A stretch of DNA of 62,914 nt from Tenericutes bacterium ADurb.BinA124 (lineage in GTDB: Bacteria; Bacillota_I; Bacilli_A; ML615J-28; CAG-698). The DNA is taken from the NCBI GenBank assembly GCA_002068415.1, contig MVZM01000011.1:1-62914 (forward strand). Reading direction: 5' to 3'. Position numbers and translations under genes: made by a program. A model generated the notes under the pieces. The model worked only from the letters and a program-made list of their open reading frames with translations. It did not search any database and had not been told where the DNA came from. Positions 34,218-43,587 of this stretch are shown here, one piece after another; position 1 is the first letter of the stretch, and the number at the start of each line of letters is the position of its first letter.

Positions 34218-34242
34218 AAAAAAGCAGGAAACTGCTTTTTTT
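34218..34242 (+). terminator. intrinsic terminator after rplS
   Basis: AAAAAAGCAG, GAAA tetraloop, CTGCTTTTTT: a compact strong terminator. Confidence 0.9.
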
Positions 34243-34290
34243 GCTTTTATCCGCTCTTTTTTTGTGTTATCATAAACAAAAGGAGCTTAT

Positions 34291-35514
34291 ATGAAGAAAG
34301 AAAGATTACAAAAATATGCCCGTTTAGCCGTTGAAGTCGGGGTTAATGTCCAAGAAGGACAATTATTAATCATTAATTCTCCCGTCGAATGTCAAGAATT
34401 TACACGCCTTTTGGTTAAGGCTGCTTATGCGAAAAAAGCCGCTAATGTTATTGTTCGTTGGGGTGATGATTTAATCAATAAGATGTATTACGAAAATGTT
34501 TCGGAAGCCGTTTTACAAGAAGTTCCGCATTACCTTGTTGAGCAATTTAAATATTTCGTTGACCAAAAAGCCGCCGTCATTACCATCAGTGCCCCCACAC
34601 CGGGCTTACTTAAAGACATTGATGCTAAGCGCTTGCAATTAAGTGCGATGGCGACGCAAAAAGCGATTGATTTTTACCGGAAGCATATGATGTCTAACGG
34701 TTCGCAATGGTGCGTCATTGCTTATCCGACTGAAGCATGGGCGCAAAAAGTTTTCCCCGGCCCCAAAGCTTTCGAGCGCTTGCTCGACAGTATTTTAGTG
34801 GCTTCAAGAGTTCGTGACGATAACGATCCGGTTGCGGAATGGCACGAGCATATGGAGACATTAGCCCGCCATAATGCGATGTTAAACCAATATAATTTTT
34901 TATCCCTGCATTTTCAAAATAGTTTAGGGACCGATTTGAGCGTCGGCTTAGTAGAAAATCACCTTTGGGGTGGGGGCGGTGAGTATACAAAAGACGGTAT
35001 CTACTTTGCTCCGAATATTCCCACCGAAGAGACTTTTACAATGCCGCACAAATTGAAAGTTAACGGAAAAGTCGTGGCTACGAAACCACTTAATTACCAG
35101 GGAAAATTGATTGAAGATTTTTGGTTGGTCTTTAAAGACGGGAAAGTTGTCGATTACGATGCCAAGAAAGAAAAAGAAGCCTTAAAGAATTTGTTGGAAT
35201 TTGATGAAGGCAGTTCCTACTTAGGTGAAGTTGCGCTTATTTCCTTTAATTCACCGATTTCCAATATGAATGTTTTATTTTATAATACCTTGTTTGATGA
35301 AAATGCTTCCTGCCATTTAGCTTTAGGCAATGCCTACACCATGAGCATTCAAGGCGGTAATGAGATGGAGGAAAGTGAACTGTTAGCCAAGGGCTATAAC
35401 AAATCGATGACTCATGTTGATTTCATGTTTGGAAGTAGCGACATGAAGATTATCGGGATAACCCATGAGCAAAAACGAATAACTGTTTTTGAAAACGGCA
35501 ATTTTAGCTTTTAA
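34291..35514 (+). CDS. M29-family aminopeptidase (AmpS/PepS)
   Basis: A metal-dependent cytosolic aminopeptidase, full length at 407 residues. Family blocks are LLVKAAYAKKAANVIVRWGDD, the central LGTDLSVGLVENHLWGGGG with NIPTEETFTMPH (metal Glu), and the C-terminal ENASCHLALGNAY and MTHVDFMFGSSDM (metal His/Asp). It probably works on peptides delivered by the opp transporter at 45-53 kb; that link is inference. Confidence 0.93.
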   Translation: MKKERLQKYARLAVEVGVNVQEGQLLIINSPVECQEFTRLLVKAAYAKKAANVIVRWGDDLINKMYYENVSEAVLQEVPHYLVEQFKYFVDQKAAVITISAPTPGLLKDIDAKRLQLSAMATQKAIDFYRKHMMSNGSQWCVIAYPTEAWAQKVFPGPKAFERLLDSILVASRVRDDNDPVAEWHEHMETLARHNAMLNQYNFLSLHFQNSLGTDLSVGLVENHLWGGGGEYTKDGIYFAPNIPTEETFTMPHKLKVNGKVVATKPLNYQGKLIEDFWLVFKDGKVVDYDAKKEKEALKNLLEFDEGSSYLGEVALISFNSPISNMNVLFYNTLFDENASCHLALGNAYTMSIQGGNEMEESELLAKGYNKSMTHVDFMFGSSDMKIIGITHEQKRITVFENGNFSF

Positions 35515-35522
35515 TTTTAGGA

Positions 35523-35551
35523 TTGAAAATATTTTCATTGTATGATATAAT
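35523..35551 (+). promoter_or_regulatory. promoter of the CcpA-like gene
   Basis: TTGAAA (35523-35528), a 17-bp spacer and TATAAT (35546-35551), with a TGA extension before the -10. Confidence 0.7.
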
Positions 35552-35572
35552 CACATAAAAAGAGGTGAGATG

Positions 35573-36562
35573 ATGAACCAAGCCAAGATTTACGATATTG
35601 CCGGAGCAGCGGGTGTCAGTTTAGCAACTGTTTCGCGGGTTTTAAACCACCCGGAGAAAGTAAAAGAATCAACGAGAAATAAGGTGTTGCGCATTATCAA
35701 AGAAAAAGGTTATAAACCGAATGCCAACGCTCGCGGTTTAGCCAGCCGCCGGTCCACCACCGTCGCTATTGTGGTCCCTAGGATATCACAAGCTTCGGTT
35801 GCGGAAATGATTCAGGGAATTGATGACAGCGCCAAGAAGTTCGGTTATACTCTCCGCTTGTTTATTAACTCCAACCCGAAGCAAGAACAAGAATTATGGG
35901 GTGAAGTCATCGCTTCCAGTGTCGATGGCATTTTATTGATGAATGATGAGATGACCCAAGAAACGGCGAAATTATTGCAATATACACCGGTTCCGGTGTT
36001 GTTTGTCAATGCCATTCCCAAATCTGATAAATATGGCAGTGTATGCATTGATTATCAAGAATCCGCTTATAAGATTACAAAGAAGATGATTGAGCGGGGA
36101 TACAAAAGCATCATGTTTGTGGGGACGGAACATAAATACACCGTCAATGACTATAAACTAAATGGTTATGTGAAAGCGATGGAAGAAGCCCACCTACCGA
36201 CCAACATTGTCTTCTCCAGCGGGGATGTATCAATTAATGAGAAACACTTTACCCAAATCATGGAAAACAAACTGCCGGAAGTTGCCTTGTTTGTGCGTGA
36301 TTCCATGGCGATTTCGTTTATGAATATTGCCGTTAAAAAAGGTCATCGCGTGCCTGAAGAACTGCAGATTATTGGTTTCCAAAACACGAAGTATGCGGAA
36401 TTATCCAATCCGAAACTAACCTGTGTCGAAACCCCGATTTATGAAATCGGTAATCGGGCCATGGCTTATTTAACCGAATTAATGAGAGAAACAAACGCGC
36501 AAGAAAAACCAAAACATATTTTGGTTGACTATAAAGTTATTTGGCGTGAATCAACTAAATAA
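35573..36562 (+). CDS. LacI-family regulator, CcpA-like
   Basis: About 330 residues. The HTH and hinge read KIYDIAGAAGVSLATVSRVLN and KGYKPNANARGLASRRS, close to CcpA (YDVAREANVSMATVSRVV; YRPNAVARGLASKK). The periplasmic-binding-like core aligns with CcpA throughout, including VDGILLMN, VCIDYQESAY, GYKSIMFVG, IIGFQNTKYAELSNPKL and the terminal RESTK. Two ATGs (35570, 35573) follow GAGGTGAG. CcpA, with HPr-Ser-P, controls carbon catabolite genes through cre sites, and two cre-like sites lie before the opp operon. The CcpA identity is likely but unproven. Confidence 0.8.
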   Translation: MNQAKIYDIAGAAGVSLATVSRVLNHPEKVKESTRNKVLRIIKEKGYKPNANARGLASRRSTTVAIVVPRISQASVAEMIQGIDDSAKKFGYTLRLFINSNPKQEQELWGEVIASSVDGILLMNDEMTQETAKLLQYTPVPVLFVNAIPKSDKYGSVCIDYQESAYKITKKMIERGYKSIMFVGTEHKYTVNDYKLNGYVKAMEEAHLPTNIVFSSGDVSINEKHFTQIMENKLPEVALFVRDSMAISFMNIAVKKGHRVPEELQIIGFQNTKYAELSNPKLTCVETPIYEIGNRAMAYLTELMRETNAQEKPKHILVDYKVIWRESTK

Positions 36563-36574
36563 AGCGTTGAACAA

Positions 36575-36760
36575 GAAACAGTACTAAGATTGCGGGCAGC
36601 ACGAGAGATTTGGATGGGCGGTGAAAATCCAAAGCCGGATGGAGGGAATTACAACTTGGGAGCTGATAGGGAACAAGAGGGTTTAGAGCAATCTAAAAAC
36701 TAAGGTGGTACCGCGGATTTATTTCGTCCTTAGGATTTTTCTTAAGGACTTTTATTTTTA
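36575..36760 (+). promoter_or_regulatory. T-box riboswitch, tyrosine
   Basis: The T-box sequence AAGGTGGTACCGCG is at 36702-36715. The specifier triplet TAC (36650-36652, in GAATTACAACTTGGGAG) matches tyrosine, as the downstream tyrS requires. The terminator stem GTCCTTA / TAAGGAC (36726-36749) is followed by a T-rich run. Uncharged tRNA-Tyr binding would favour the antiterminator. Confidence 0.95.
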
Positions 36761-36771
36761 AAGGAGGAAGT

Positions 36772-38031
36772 ATGAATTTATTGGAAGATTTAAAATGGCG
36801 GGGACTTGTCTACGACATTATCAATGAAGAAGAATTAAGCAAACGCTTGGAAGAAGCCCCGATTACTTTATATTGCGGTTTTGATCCGACGGCGGATAGT
36901 CTGCATGTCGGGTCATTATTACCGATTGTGACCTTGATGCGTTTTTATCGGGCCGGACACCGGGTGATTGCTTTAACCGGTGGGGGCACCGGTTTAATTG
37001 GTGATCCGTCAGGGAAACGCAACGAACGACAAATGAATGAAGTGGCAACCGTTCACAAATGGGGAGCATTGTTTAAAAAACAATTTGCGCGCTTTTTAGT
37101 TTTTGATGGCGAACGCGCTTTTTGTGTTGATAACTATGAATGGTTAAGTAAACTGTCCGCCATCGACATGTGTCGGGAGTTTGGAAAGCATTTCAATATT
37201 AACCAGATGTTGGCTAAAGAAAGCGTTAAATCCCGCTTGGACAGTGGCTTAACTTACCTTGAGTTTTCGTATATGATTCTCCAAAGCATCGATTTTTTAC
37301 ATATGTATCAAGATGCTAATCTTCATTGCGAGATGCAAATTGGCGGGCAGGACCAATGGGGAAACATTACCGCCGGAATGGATTTAATCCGCAAAGTTGT
37401 CGGCAGTGAAGCCAAGGTTTTTGGCTTAACACTACCACTCATTACTAAATCCGATGGCACTAAGTTTGGGAAAACGGAAAGTGGCGCTATTTGGCTGGAT
37501 GAAGACAAAACCTCACCTTATGAAATGTATCAATTTTTTATTAACACGGCTGATGCCGATGTCATTCGCTTTTTGAAATACTATACTTTTCTTTCTCATG
37601 AACAAATTTTAGATCTTGAAGAAAAAGTGACAAGGGAACCGCATTTGCGAGCAGCACAAAAAGTCTTAGCGAAAGAAATTGTGTGCTTAGTTCATGGCGA
37701 AGAAGCCTATAACCAAGCCATCGCCATGTCGGAAGCCTTATTCAGCGGGCAAATTGGCTCATTAACGGCCAAAGAAATCAGCGTCGGTTTTAGTGATGTC
37801 CCTTCCCTTGCCATTAGTGAAGATCTCGGCTTAATTGAAACCTTAGTTTTGGTGAAAGCTGCTTCCTCCAAGCGTGAAGCTCGGGAATTAATCCAAAACA
37901 AAGCTATTAGTATTAATGGTGAAATAATCAGTTCTTTAGAACATATTGTTAGGAAAGCCCAAGCTATTGAACGCCAGTTTACGGTTATCCGCCGTGGTAA
38001 GAAGAACTATTATTTAATAAAACACCAATAA
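36772..38031 (+). CDS. tyrS: tyrosyl-tRNA synthetase
   Basis: A class I synthetase of 419 residues (TyrRS-S type). The HIGH-like motif is LHVGSLLP, the tyrosine pocket QIGGQDQWGN with DLIRK, and the KMSKS-like motif KFGKTESG. The C-terminal S4 domain is present (KREARELIQNKAISINGE). Controlled by the T-box leader. Confidence 0.98.
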   Translation: MNLLEDLKWRGLVYDIINEEELSKRLEEAPITLYCGFDPTADSLHVGSLLPIVTLMRFYRAGHRVIALTGGGTGLIGDPSGKRNERQMNEVATVHKWGALFKKQFARFLVFDGERAFCVDNYEWLSKLSAIDMCREFGKHFNINQMLAKESVKSRLDSGLTYLEFSYMILQSIDFLHMYQDANLHCEMQIGGQDQWGNITAGMDLIRKVVGSEAKVFGLTLPLITKSDGTKFGKTESGAIWLDEDKTSPYEMYQFFINTADADVIRFLKYYTFLSHEQILDLEEKVTREPHLRAAQKVLAKEIVCLVHGEEAYNQAIAMSEALFSGQIGSLTAKEISVGFSDVPSLAISEDLGLIETLVLVKAASSKREARELIQNKAISINGEIISSLEHIVRKAQAIERQFTVIRRGKKNYYLIKHQ

Positions 38032-38035
38032 AAAA

Positions 38036-38074
38036 AACACTGTGAATTTTCACAGTGTGAATTTTCACAGTGTT
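38036..38074. terminator. bidirectional terminator with repeated half-site
   Basis: CACTGTGAA / TTCACAGTG forms a stem. TTCACAGTG then occurs once more, giving two alternative hairpins, before a T-rich run. A's on the left allow use by the minus-strand genes. Confidence 0.7.
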
Positions 38075-38504
38075 ACATTTTTTCTATTTTTTCTTCTTCC
38101 GGGCGGGGTTTTTTAAAGATGCGGTTAAACACTAAAAATTGCATTGGCAATAAAATCATCGTCACAAAAAACGGAATCAGTTTAATTAACAACGGCCAAT
38201 TCATCGTTTTGAACCACAGTTCAAATAAAAAGGCGAAACTATCGGAAAGCACTAATTTTCCTAAAAAAGTTAGGAAGGAAAGCATGAAGGTTTTGGAAGT
38301 GGTTTTTTCGTGATATGTAAAAGTGGCATTCGCCCAGTAAGAAAAAAGCGAAGCAACAATGAACGCCAAGGTATTGGCTATTAACACGGATTTTTGATAC
38401 AAAAGTAAATAAACGCCCCAATGAATTAAGGTATTAATAACACCGATAATACAAAAGACAACAAAGTTGCGCGTTAAAAATTTATTGATAAAATTAATCA
38501 TCAA
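38073..38504 (-). CDS. GtrA-family membrane protein
   Basis: 143 residues with four transmembrane helices and the family pattern FVVFCIIGVINTLIHWGVY, ANTLAFIVASLFSYWANATFTY. GtrA proteins are proposed flippases for polyprenyl-phosphate-linked sugars. It overlaps the GT2 gene by 11 nt, the usual GtrB-GtrA pairing. With the divergent YfhO gene this could be a complete lipid-linked sugar transfer system. Confidence 0.87.
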   Translation of the reverse strand: MMINFINKFLTRNFVVFCIIGVINTLIHWGVYLLLYQKSVLIANTLAFIVASLFSYWANATFTYHEKTTSKTFMLSFLTFLGKLVLSDSFAFLFELWFKTMNWPLLIKLIPFFVTMILLPMQFLVFNRIFKKPRPEEEKIEKM

Positions 38505-39405
38505 GATTGCTTTCCTTAGTTAGATAAATCGGTCGGTTCAAGCCTTGATCACGAATATCATACAACAATTTTAAAATAGTATGGAGAGCTAAAAAGACAA
38601 AGAACATTAAGCCGTCAATCCGTAAACTAAGCCAATCCCATTGCTTGATAATCCCATTGACAATATCAAAGACAACCAGTCCAAAAGCCAAGAGCATTAA
38701 TAAAGTTGTTACCCACAAATAAACCGAACTGAATTGTTTAATGCCGCGGCTTGCATAGCGAAATAAGGATTTAAAACTCCATTTGGTAGTGCCTTTAGCC
38801 CGCGGCACATAATCAAACTCCAGACATTTCTTTTCAAAACCAATCCAATTATATAAACCCTTGGTAAAGCGTTTATAATCTTTAACGGCTAAAAGAGCAT
38901 CAATGGCTTGGCGGTCAAGCAAACAAAAATCTCTGGCGCCCTTGGCTAGGGATTTATTCTTCGTTAAAAAGGCATAAACTTTGTAAAACGACAAAGCCCA
39001 AAAAGTTTTAATTTTGGATTCGCCGGCACGGCTGCGGTGTTTAGTATAGATATGTTGATAACCCTGTTCATAATAATCAATCATTTCAGGAATTAATGAT
39101 GGTGGATCCTGTAAATCGGCATCAAGAATGATGACCGCATCGCTGTTAATCTTTTTAGCGGCTTCCAAACCGGCCAATAAAGCGGCTTCTTTTCCGAAGT
39201 TGCGGGAAAAAGCCAAATACTTGATGCGGGCATCTTGGGCGGCTAAGTCCTTCATCACCTTTAAGGTCTTATCTTGGGAACCGTCATCCACAAGAATGAA
39301 TTGATAGGAATAGTGGTCGGGAAGGTGCTTGATAATCTCGTTATAAGTTGTTTGTAAAACGGCTTCTTCGTTATAACAAGGGATAATAAGCGAAATTTTC
39401 TTCAT
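38494..39405 (-). CDS. GT2 glycosyltransferase, GtrB/CsbB-like
   Basis: Makes a polyprenyl-phosphate-monosaccharide from a nucleotide sugar. The 303 residues start LIIPCYNEEAVLQTTYNEI, with VDDGSQDKT and the metal-binding ILDADLQDPP. Two C-terminal membrane helices (about 228-255 and 265-290) follow, as in GtrB and Bacillus CsbB. A promoter divergent from yfhO drives it. The sugar cannot be inferred. Confidence 0.9.
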   Translation of the reverse strand: MKKISLIIPCYNEEAVLQTTYNEIIKHLPDHYSYQFILVDDGSQDKTLKVMKDLAAQDARIKYLAFSRNFGKEAALLAGLEAAKKINSDAVIILDADLQDPPSLIPEMIDYYEQGYQHIYTKHRSRAGESKIKTFWALSFYKVYAFLTKNKSLAKGARDFCLLDRQAIDALLAVKDYKRFTKGLYNWIGFEKKCLEFDYVPRAKGTTKWSFKSLFRYASRGIKQFSSVYLWVTTLLMLLAFGLVVFDIVNGIIKQWDWLSLRIDGLMFFVFLALHTILKLLYDIRDQGLNRPIYLTKESNLDD

Positions 39406-39437
39406 AAAAATGTCCTTTTTTTAGATTTGTAATTTTG

Positions 39438-39466
39438 ATTATACTATAATTGCTAGGAACAAGCAA
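39438..39466 (-). promoter_or_regulatory. promoter of the GT2-GtrA operon
   Basis: On the minus strand TTGCTT (39461-39466), a 17-bp spacer and TATAAT (39438-39443). Confidence 0.65.
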
Positions 39467-39474
39467 ATAAATAA

Positions 39475-39503
39475 TTGAATAAGAACCATAACTATGTTAG
39501 AAT
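39475..39503 (+). promoter_or_regulatory. promoter of the yfhO-like gene
   Basis: TTGAAT (39475-39480), a 17-bp spacer and TAGAAT (39498-39503), divergent from the GT2 promoter with only 8 bp between the two -35 boxes, so one protein could affect both. Confidence 0.65.
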
Positions 39504-39527
39504 GCTATTTAAGGATTTTATTTTTTT

Positions 39528-42224
39528 ATGATTAAAAAAGGGAAAAACAAGCTTTATTGGCAATATTCGTTCGGCTTTTTAATTATCTTTAGCATAATCA
39601 CACTCCCTCTAATAATCAATAAAGGACTTTTTATTGATGGATTAACGCAGCATGTGGTCTTTTTCCAGGATTATATTTCCCAACTAAAAGCCTGGGTGTT
39701 GGGCGAACCCTTTGTTGTTTATCGACCCGATTTTGGTCTTGGCAGTGATGTTTTCACCTATTATACTTTTTATTCATTGTTTGATCCGTTAAACTTAATC
39801 GCCCTTTTGTTACCCCTTAAATGGATTGGGGTGGAGTATGGTCTCTTTATTGGCATTAGGCTTTATTTGGCGGGGCTGTTTTTTTTGTTCTTGTTGCAAT
39901 ATCAAGGAATAAAAAGTCATAAGGCTCTTCTTTTAGCGACCTTCTTTTATGTTTTTAATGTGACGGCGCTATATTCCGCTTTTCGTCATCCGATGTTTAT
40001 TAACGGTATTTTATGGCTTCCCTTAATTATTTTAGGAGCAAGTCATTGTTTAGACGGGAAAAAGCCGTATTTATTGTTAGTAGGCGCCTTTTTTGCTTTT
40101 ATCACCCAATTTTATTTAAGCATTTATGCGGCGGTCGCTTTTTTGGCTTTTGTAGTAATCAATCTGTACTTGCAAAGAAAAACAATACCCAAGGTTTTAC
40201 TCTTTAAAAAGTTGTTTAAGGCTAGTTTATGGTTTGCGCTGGGAATTTTTATGGCCGGCTTTGTTTTAGTTCCCCAGTTGTTGGCGGTTTACTACGGGGC
40301 TCGTGCTCAAAGCAAAGGTTTGCTTATTTATGATAGTTTATATTATTTAGGAACCTTTTCATCGTTCTTTATTCCGATGGTCAGTTCCAGTTATACCTCC
40401 GCTTTGGGCAACGCTCTGGTTTTCTTTTTGGGGCTGGTCTATTTCTTTCAAAAACCCCGAGATTGGAAAACGATTTTCTTTAGCTTTTTTTCGTTAATGC
40501 TGTTGGTTTCTCCCTTTGGCTATGCCATTAATGCTTTTTCCTATGTCAATAACCGGTGGAGTTATCTTTTACTACTGCCGGCAGGATTGGCACTAGGAGA
40601 AATCCTAGAACATCATGATGTTTTACAAGCGGAGCAATACGCACGACCAACGAAATTGATGATTAGTTTCGTGGTAGCCATGGTGTTTTGCCTCCTTGCT
40701 TATTTGGGAACCAAGTGGTTTTATCCCTCCAAAGCCATCATCTGGCAAGTTTTCATGGCCATTATCATTGTCTTTTTATTCGTTTTGATTAACAATCCGC
40801 GCTTTATATCAAGTTTTTGGTGCCGCTTAAAACCGCTATCCTTAAAATGGATGCCGAAAGTGTTAATTATTTCATATCTTGTTTTTGGCTTAGCCATCAG
40901 TTTAAGCTATGTTTTTACCCAAACCACCGCCACCAATTTAGCGGCCTATGATCACCAAGAAGCATTTGACCAATTTCCGGATGATGGTTTCTACCGCATT
41001 GACCAAAGCAGCTATGTTCTTAAAAGCGATTATTTGGGTAATGACAATTTAGTATATCGATTCAAAAGCCCCTATGCATACAATTCCATGGTTTCGGGAG
41101 CGATTGCGGAAGTCATCGACTATTATCAGGTTTATAATTTAAACAGCACGGTTGGTTATACGGGGTTTAATAACCGGACCGCCTTAAATGCGATTAACCA
41201 AGTGCGCTATATGATGATTAAGAGTCAGGATGCGAAGGATATTCCCTATGATTTTACGGAAGCTTTTCGCTTTCACTTAAACGAAGTCGTTAATCCGACC
41301 ATTGCGAACGGTGGTAGGCTGACAGGTAAGCTGGAAGAAGTCATTGTTTACGAAAGTGAGCACTTCCTTCCGTTTGGCTTTGTTTATCACCAATATCTTG
41401 GCCAAACTCAAGCCGATTCCATGAATGCCATTGAAAGGGAAAATGCCTTGTTAACCCATGCCTTAATCAAAGACCCCCAAGCCGAAATAGTTTATCCGGC
41501 GGTAAACAAGCAATTAAGCACGGATGTTTTATATCGTGGGATTGTAAAAACGGGGACAACATATCTTTGTGAAGAAGGAGCTTACCTCAGCTTCACCATT
41601 CCTGCTCAAGCGGGTCGGGACGTTTATTTTCATGCTGACCTTTTCAGGGAACTGGATAATCAAAAACGCCATTATTATGTGGAAGCCTATGAAAACAATC
41701 AATTAGTCAGCCGGTTTCGGGAAACATTATATGCTAAAGGGACTTATTTTTATTATGACAATCATGAACCGCTGATTAACCTCGGGTCGTTTGCTACTAA
41801 TGAAGTGAGGGTCAAAATATTATTCGATCCCGGTCGTTATGAAATTATTAATCTCGGTTATTATTTAAACGATGTTAGTGATGTCAAAACAAAAGTAAAT
41901 GAACTGAAACAAGAAACACTTCAGCATCTCCAATTTGGAACGCATGGTTTCAGTGGCGACATCACTTTAAACGAAGCCGGTTTATTATTTATCTCTCTAC
42001 CTTACAGCCGTGGTTTTACGGCCTATGTCAACGGTAAAGAAAGCAAAATAGAACGAGTGAATATCGGCTATATGGGCCTTTATTTAGAAGCCGGTTACCA
42101 TGAGATTACTTTTGAATATAAAACTTTAGGAATGAGCACCGGCCTTTATTTGTCGCTAGCTAGTTTTATGGTGACGGCCGGCTTAGTGTTAATCAATTCT
42201 AGAAAGAAGCGTGATGGCCATTAA
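39528..42224 (+). CDS. YfhO-family membrane protein (GT-C type)
   Basis: 898 residues. The first 460 form a multipass membrane domain. An extracytoplasmic region (about 470-865) ends in the YfhO hallmark LPYSRGFTAYVNGKESKIERVNIGYMGLYLEAGYHEITFEY, and a last helix follows. YfhO proteins in Bacilli act with CsbB-type GT2 enzymes to place sugars on teichoic acids outside the membrane. The divergent GT2/GtrA pair next door fits that. The acceptor here is unknown. Early acidic loop residues (IDGLTQHVVFFQDY) match GT-C style catalytic loops. Confidence 0.85.
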   Translation: MIKKGKNKLYWQYSFGFLIIFSIITLPLIINKGLFIDGLTQHVVFFQDYISQLKAWVLGEPFVVYRPDFGLGSDVFTYYTFYSLFDPLNLIALLLPLKWIGVEYGLFIGIRLYLAGLFFLFLLQYQGIKSHKALLLATFFYVFNVTALYSAFRHPMFINGILWLPLIILGASHCLDGKKPYLLLVGAFFAFITQFYLSIYAAVAFLAFVVINLYLQRKTIPKVLLFKKLFKASLWFALGIFMAGFVLVPQLLAVYYGARAQSKGLLIYDSLYYLGTFSSFFIPMVSSSYTSALGNALVFFLGLVYFFQKPRDWKTIFFSFFSLMLLVSPFGYAINAFSYVNNRWSYLLLLPAGLALGEILEHHDVLQAEQYARPTKLMISFVVAMVFCLLAYLGTKWFYPSKAIIWQVFMAIIIVFLFVLINNPRFISSFWCRLKPLSLKWMPKVLIISYLVFGLAISLSYVFTQTTATNLAAYDHQEAFDQFPDDGFYRIDQSSYVLKSDYLGNDNLVYRFKSPYAYNSMVSGAIAEVIDYYQVYNLNSTVGYTGFNNRTALNAINQVRYMMIKSQDAKDIPYDFTEAFRFHLNEVVNPTIANGGRLTGKLEEVIVYESEHFLPFGFVYHQYLGQTQADSMNAIERENALLTHALIKDPQAEIVYPAVNKQLSTDVLYRGIVKTGTTYLCEEGAYLSFTIPAQAGRDVYFHADLFRELDNQKRHYYVEAYENNQLVSRFRETLYAKGTYFYYDNHEPLINLGSFATNEVRVKILFDPGRYEIINLGYYLNDVSDVKTKVNELKQETLQHLQFGTHGFSGDITLNEAGLLFISLPYSRGFTAYVNGKESKIERVNIGYMGLYLEAGYHEITFEYKTLGMSTGLYLSLASFMVTAGLVLINSRKKRDGH

Positions 42225-43575
42225 AAGATTTTTAGAAAGCACCTGGTTTATGGTGATTATATATGCGGCGACGCTCGGATTTTGGTATTTAAAGAACCAA
42301 CTTTGGGCCACGGCTTTCAGCATCATCGTGGGTTTTGTTTTAGCAATCTTTAAAACCAAAAAAATAGTTTATGCCACCTTAGGCTTGGGAATTCTCATTA
42401 ATTACCGTGCCACCAATTTTGAATACAACCAAACTATTGTGTATTTAATTGTGGGAACATTATTGCCATTAGCGGCAATCAGTGTTTTCACCAACAAATT
42501 CAACTTTAAAGATTTAATTCTGTGGGCGTTTTTGTTTTATTTGGGAGCCAATCTATTATCGTTAATCACCATTCCTAAGCATTTGTTGGCCGATGGGATT
42601 GTTGGTGTGCTCCAAACCTTAGCCTTTGTCTTTATTTATGCGTATTTTCGCAACCACCAAGAAGAAGGGGACCAAGAATATATCGCCAAGAGTTTTAGTT
42701 TGTTTGGTTTGACCATCTTTTTAGAATTTTTACTATATGTTCTTAGTTTTAAGGGTACTTATGATTGGGGAAAGACCTTAGAACTGGGATGGGGTGTCAC
42801 GAATTCCATTGCCATGGTGATTCTTTTGATTTTCCCAATCATTGTTTATCATTTGCTTAAGCATCCGAAACATCTCTATATGACGGCTTTAATTGTCGCC
42901 TTATTAACTTTACTAATCCTCACGCTTTCCAAAGCGGCCTATGTCGCCTTGGCTTTGTTGATTATTCCGTTTATGTTGTCGACCTTTTTGAGTCGCAAAA
43001 CCAAAGAACAGAAAAGACTTTATGGGCTGTCTTTAGTGTTGACCCTTGTATTGTCCGTCGTTGCCTATTTTATTGCCTCCTCCCAAGAACAACTTGTAAA
43101 GGAGTTTAAAGACTATATTTTGTGGATGGATGAACGCGGTTGGTTCAACGATGTGGCCCGTTTAGAAATTTACCAATATGCTTGGACTTTGTTTAAGCAA
43201 AATCCTCTTTTCGGAACCGGTTCCTATACCGCCGGTTACTATTTAACACTCGAGTTTGATGCACCCTTACTTAAACATTATCACAGCTTTGTGATGCAGA
43301 CATTAGCGACGGTGGGAAGTGTTGGTTTTTTAACCTTTATCTTTTTAATCTTGGCGATTGCGAAGAAAGCTCTTTCGCACAGTTTATTTAATATTTGTGT
43401 TTTCTTTTCCCTTTTGGCAATGATTATTCATGGATTGATGGATAATACTTTCCATAATCCCCTCATCATGCTGATAGTTGCCTTTTTGGCGGCGCTTTTG
43501 GAAGAAGCACCACCGCTAAGCATCAAAACTCTTTTTCGCAAAAACCCCAAGGAAGTAAGGAAAAATCCGGATTAA
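42214..43575 (+). CDS. O-antigen ligase/polymerase-like membrane protein
   Basis: About 453 residues with 11-12 hydrophobic segments. The Wzy_C/WaaL-like region includes LSKAAYVALALLII and a long external loop with ARLEIYQYAWTLFKQNPLFGTGSYTAGYY, then HYHSFVMQTLATVGSVGF (the conserved His). The G.G..T.....HNS..Q......G pattern is that of O-antigen ligases. It overlaps yfhO by about 11 nt. It probably polymerises or transfers a lipid-linked surface glycan; the substrate is unknown. Confidence 0.82.
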   Translation: MAIKRFLESTWFMVIIYAATLGFWYLKNQLWATAFSIIVGFVLAIFKTKKIVYATLGLGILINYRATNFEYNQTIVYLIVGTLLPLAAISVFTNKFNFKDLILWAFLFYLGANLLSLITIPKHLLADGIVGVLQTLAFVFIYAYFRNHQEEGDQEYIAKSFSLFGLTIFLEFLLYVLSFKGTYDWGKTLELGWGVTNSIAMVILLIFPIIVYHLLKHPKHLYMTALIVALLTLLILTLSKAAYVALALLIIPFMLSTFLSRKTKEQKRLYGLSLVLTLVLSVVAYFIASSQEQLVKEFKDYILWMDERGWFNDVARLEIYQYAWTLFKQNPLFGTGSYTAGYYLTLEFDAPLLKHYHSFVMQTLATVGSVGFLTFIFLILAIAKKALSHSLFNICVFFSLLAMIIHGLMDNTFHNPLIMLIVAFLAALLEEAPPLSIKTLFRKNPKEVRKNPD

Positions 43576-43587
43576 ATCCGGATTTTT
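43561..43587. terminator. bidirectional terminator before trpS
   Basis: AAAAATCCGG (43561-43570) pairs with CCGGATTTTT (43578-43587); T's follow on both strands. It overlaps the ends of both convergent genes. Confidence 0.8.

Noticed and set aside
38036..38074. CRISPR-like repeat after tyrS
   Set aside because: Three short half-sites in 39 bp are explained by alternative terminator hairpins; there are no spacers.
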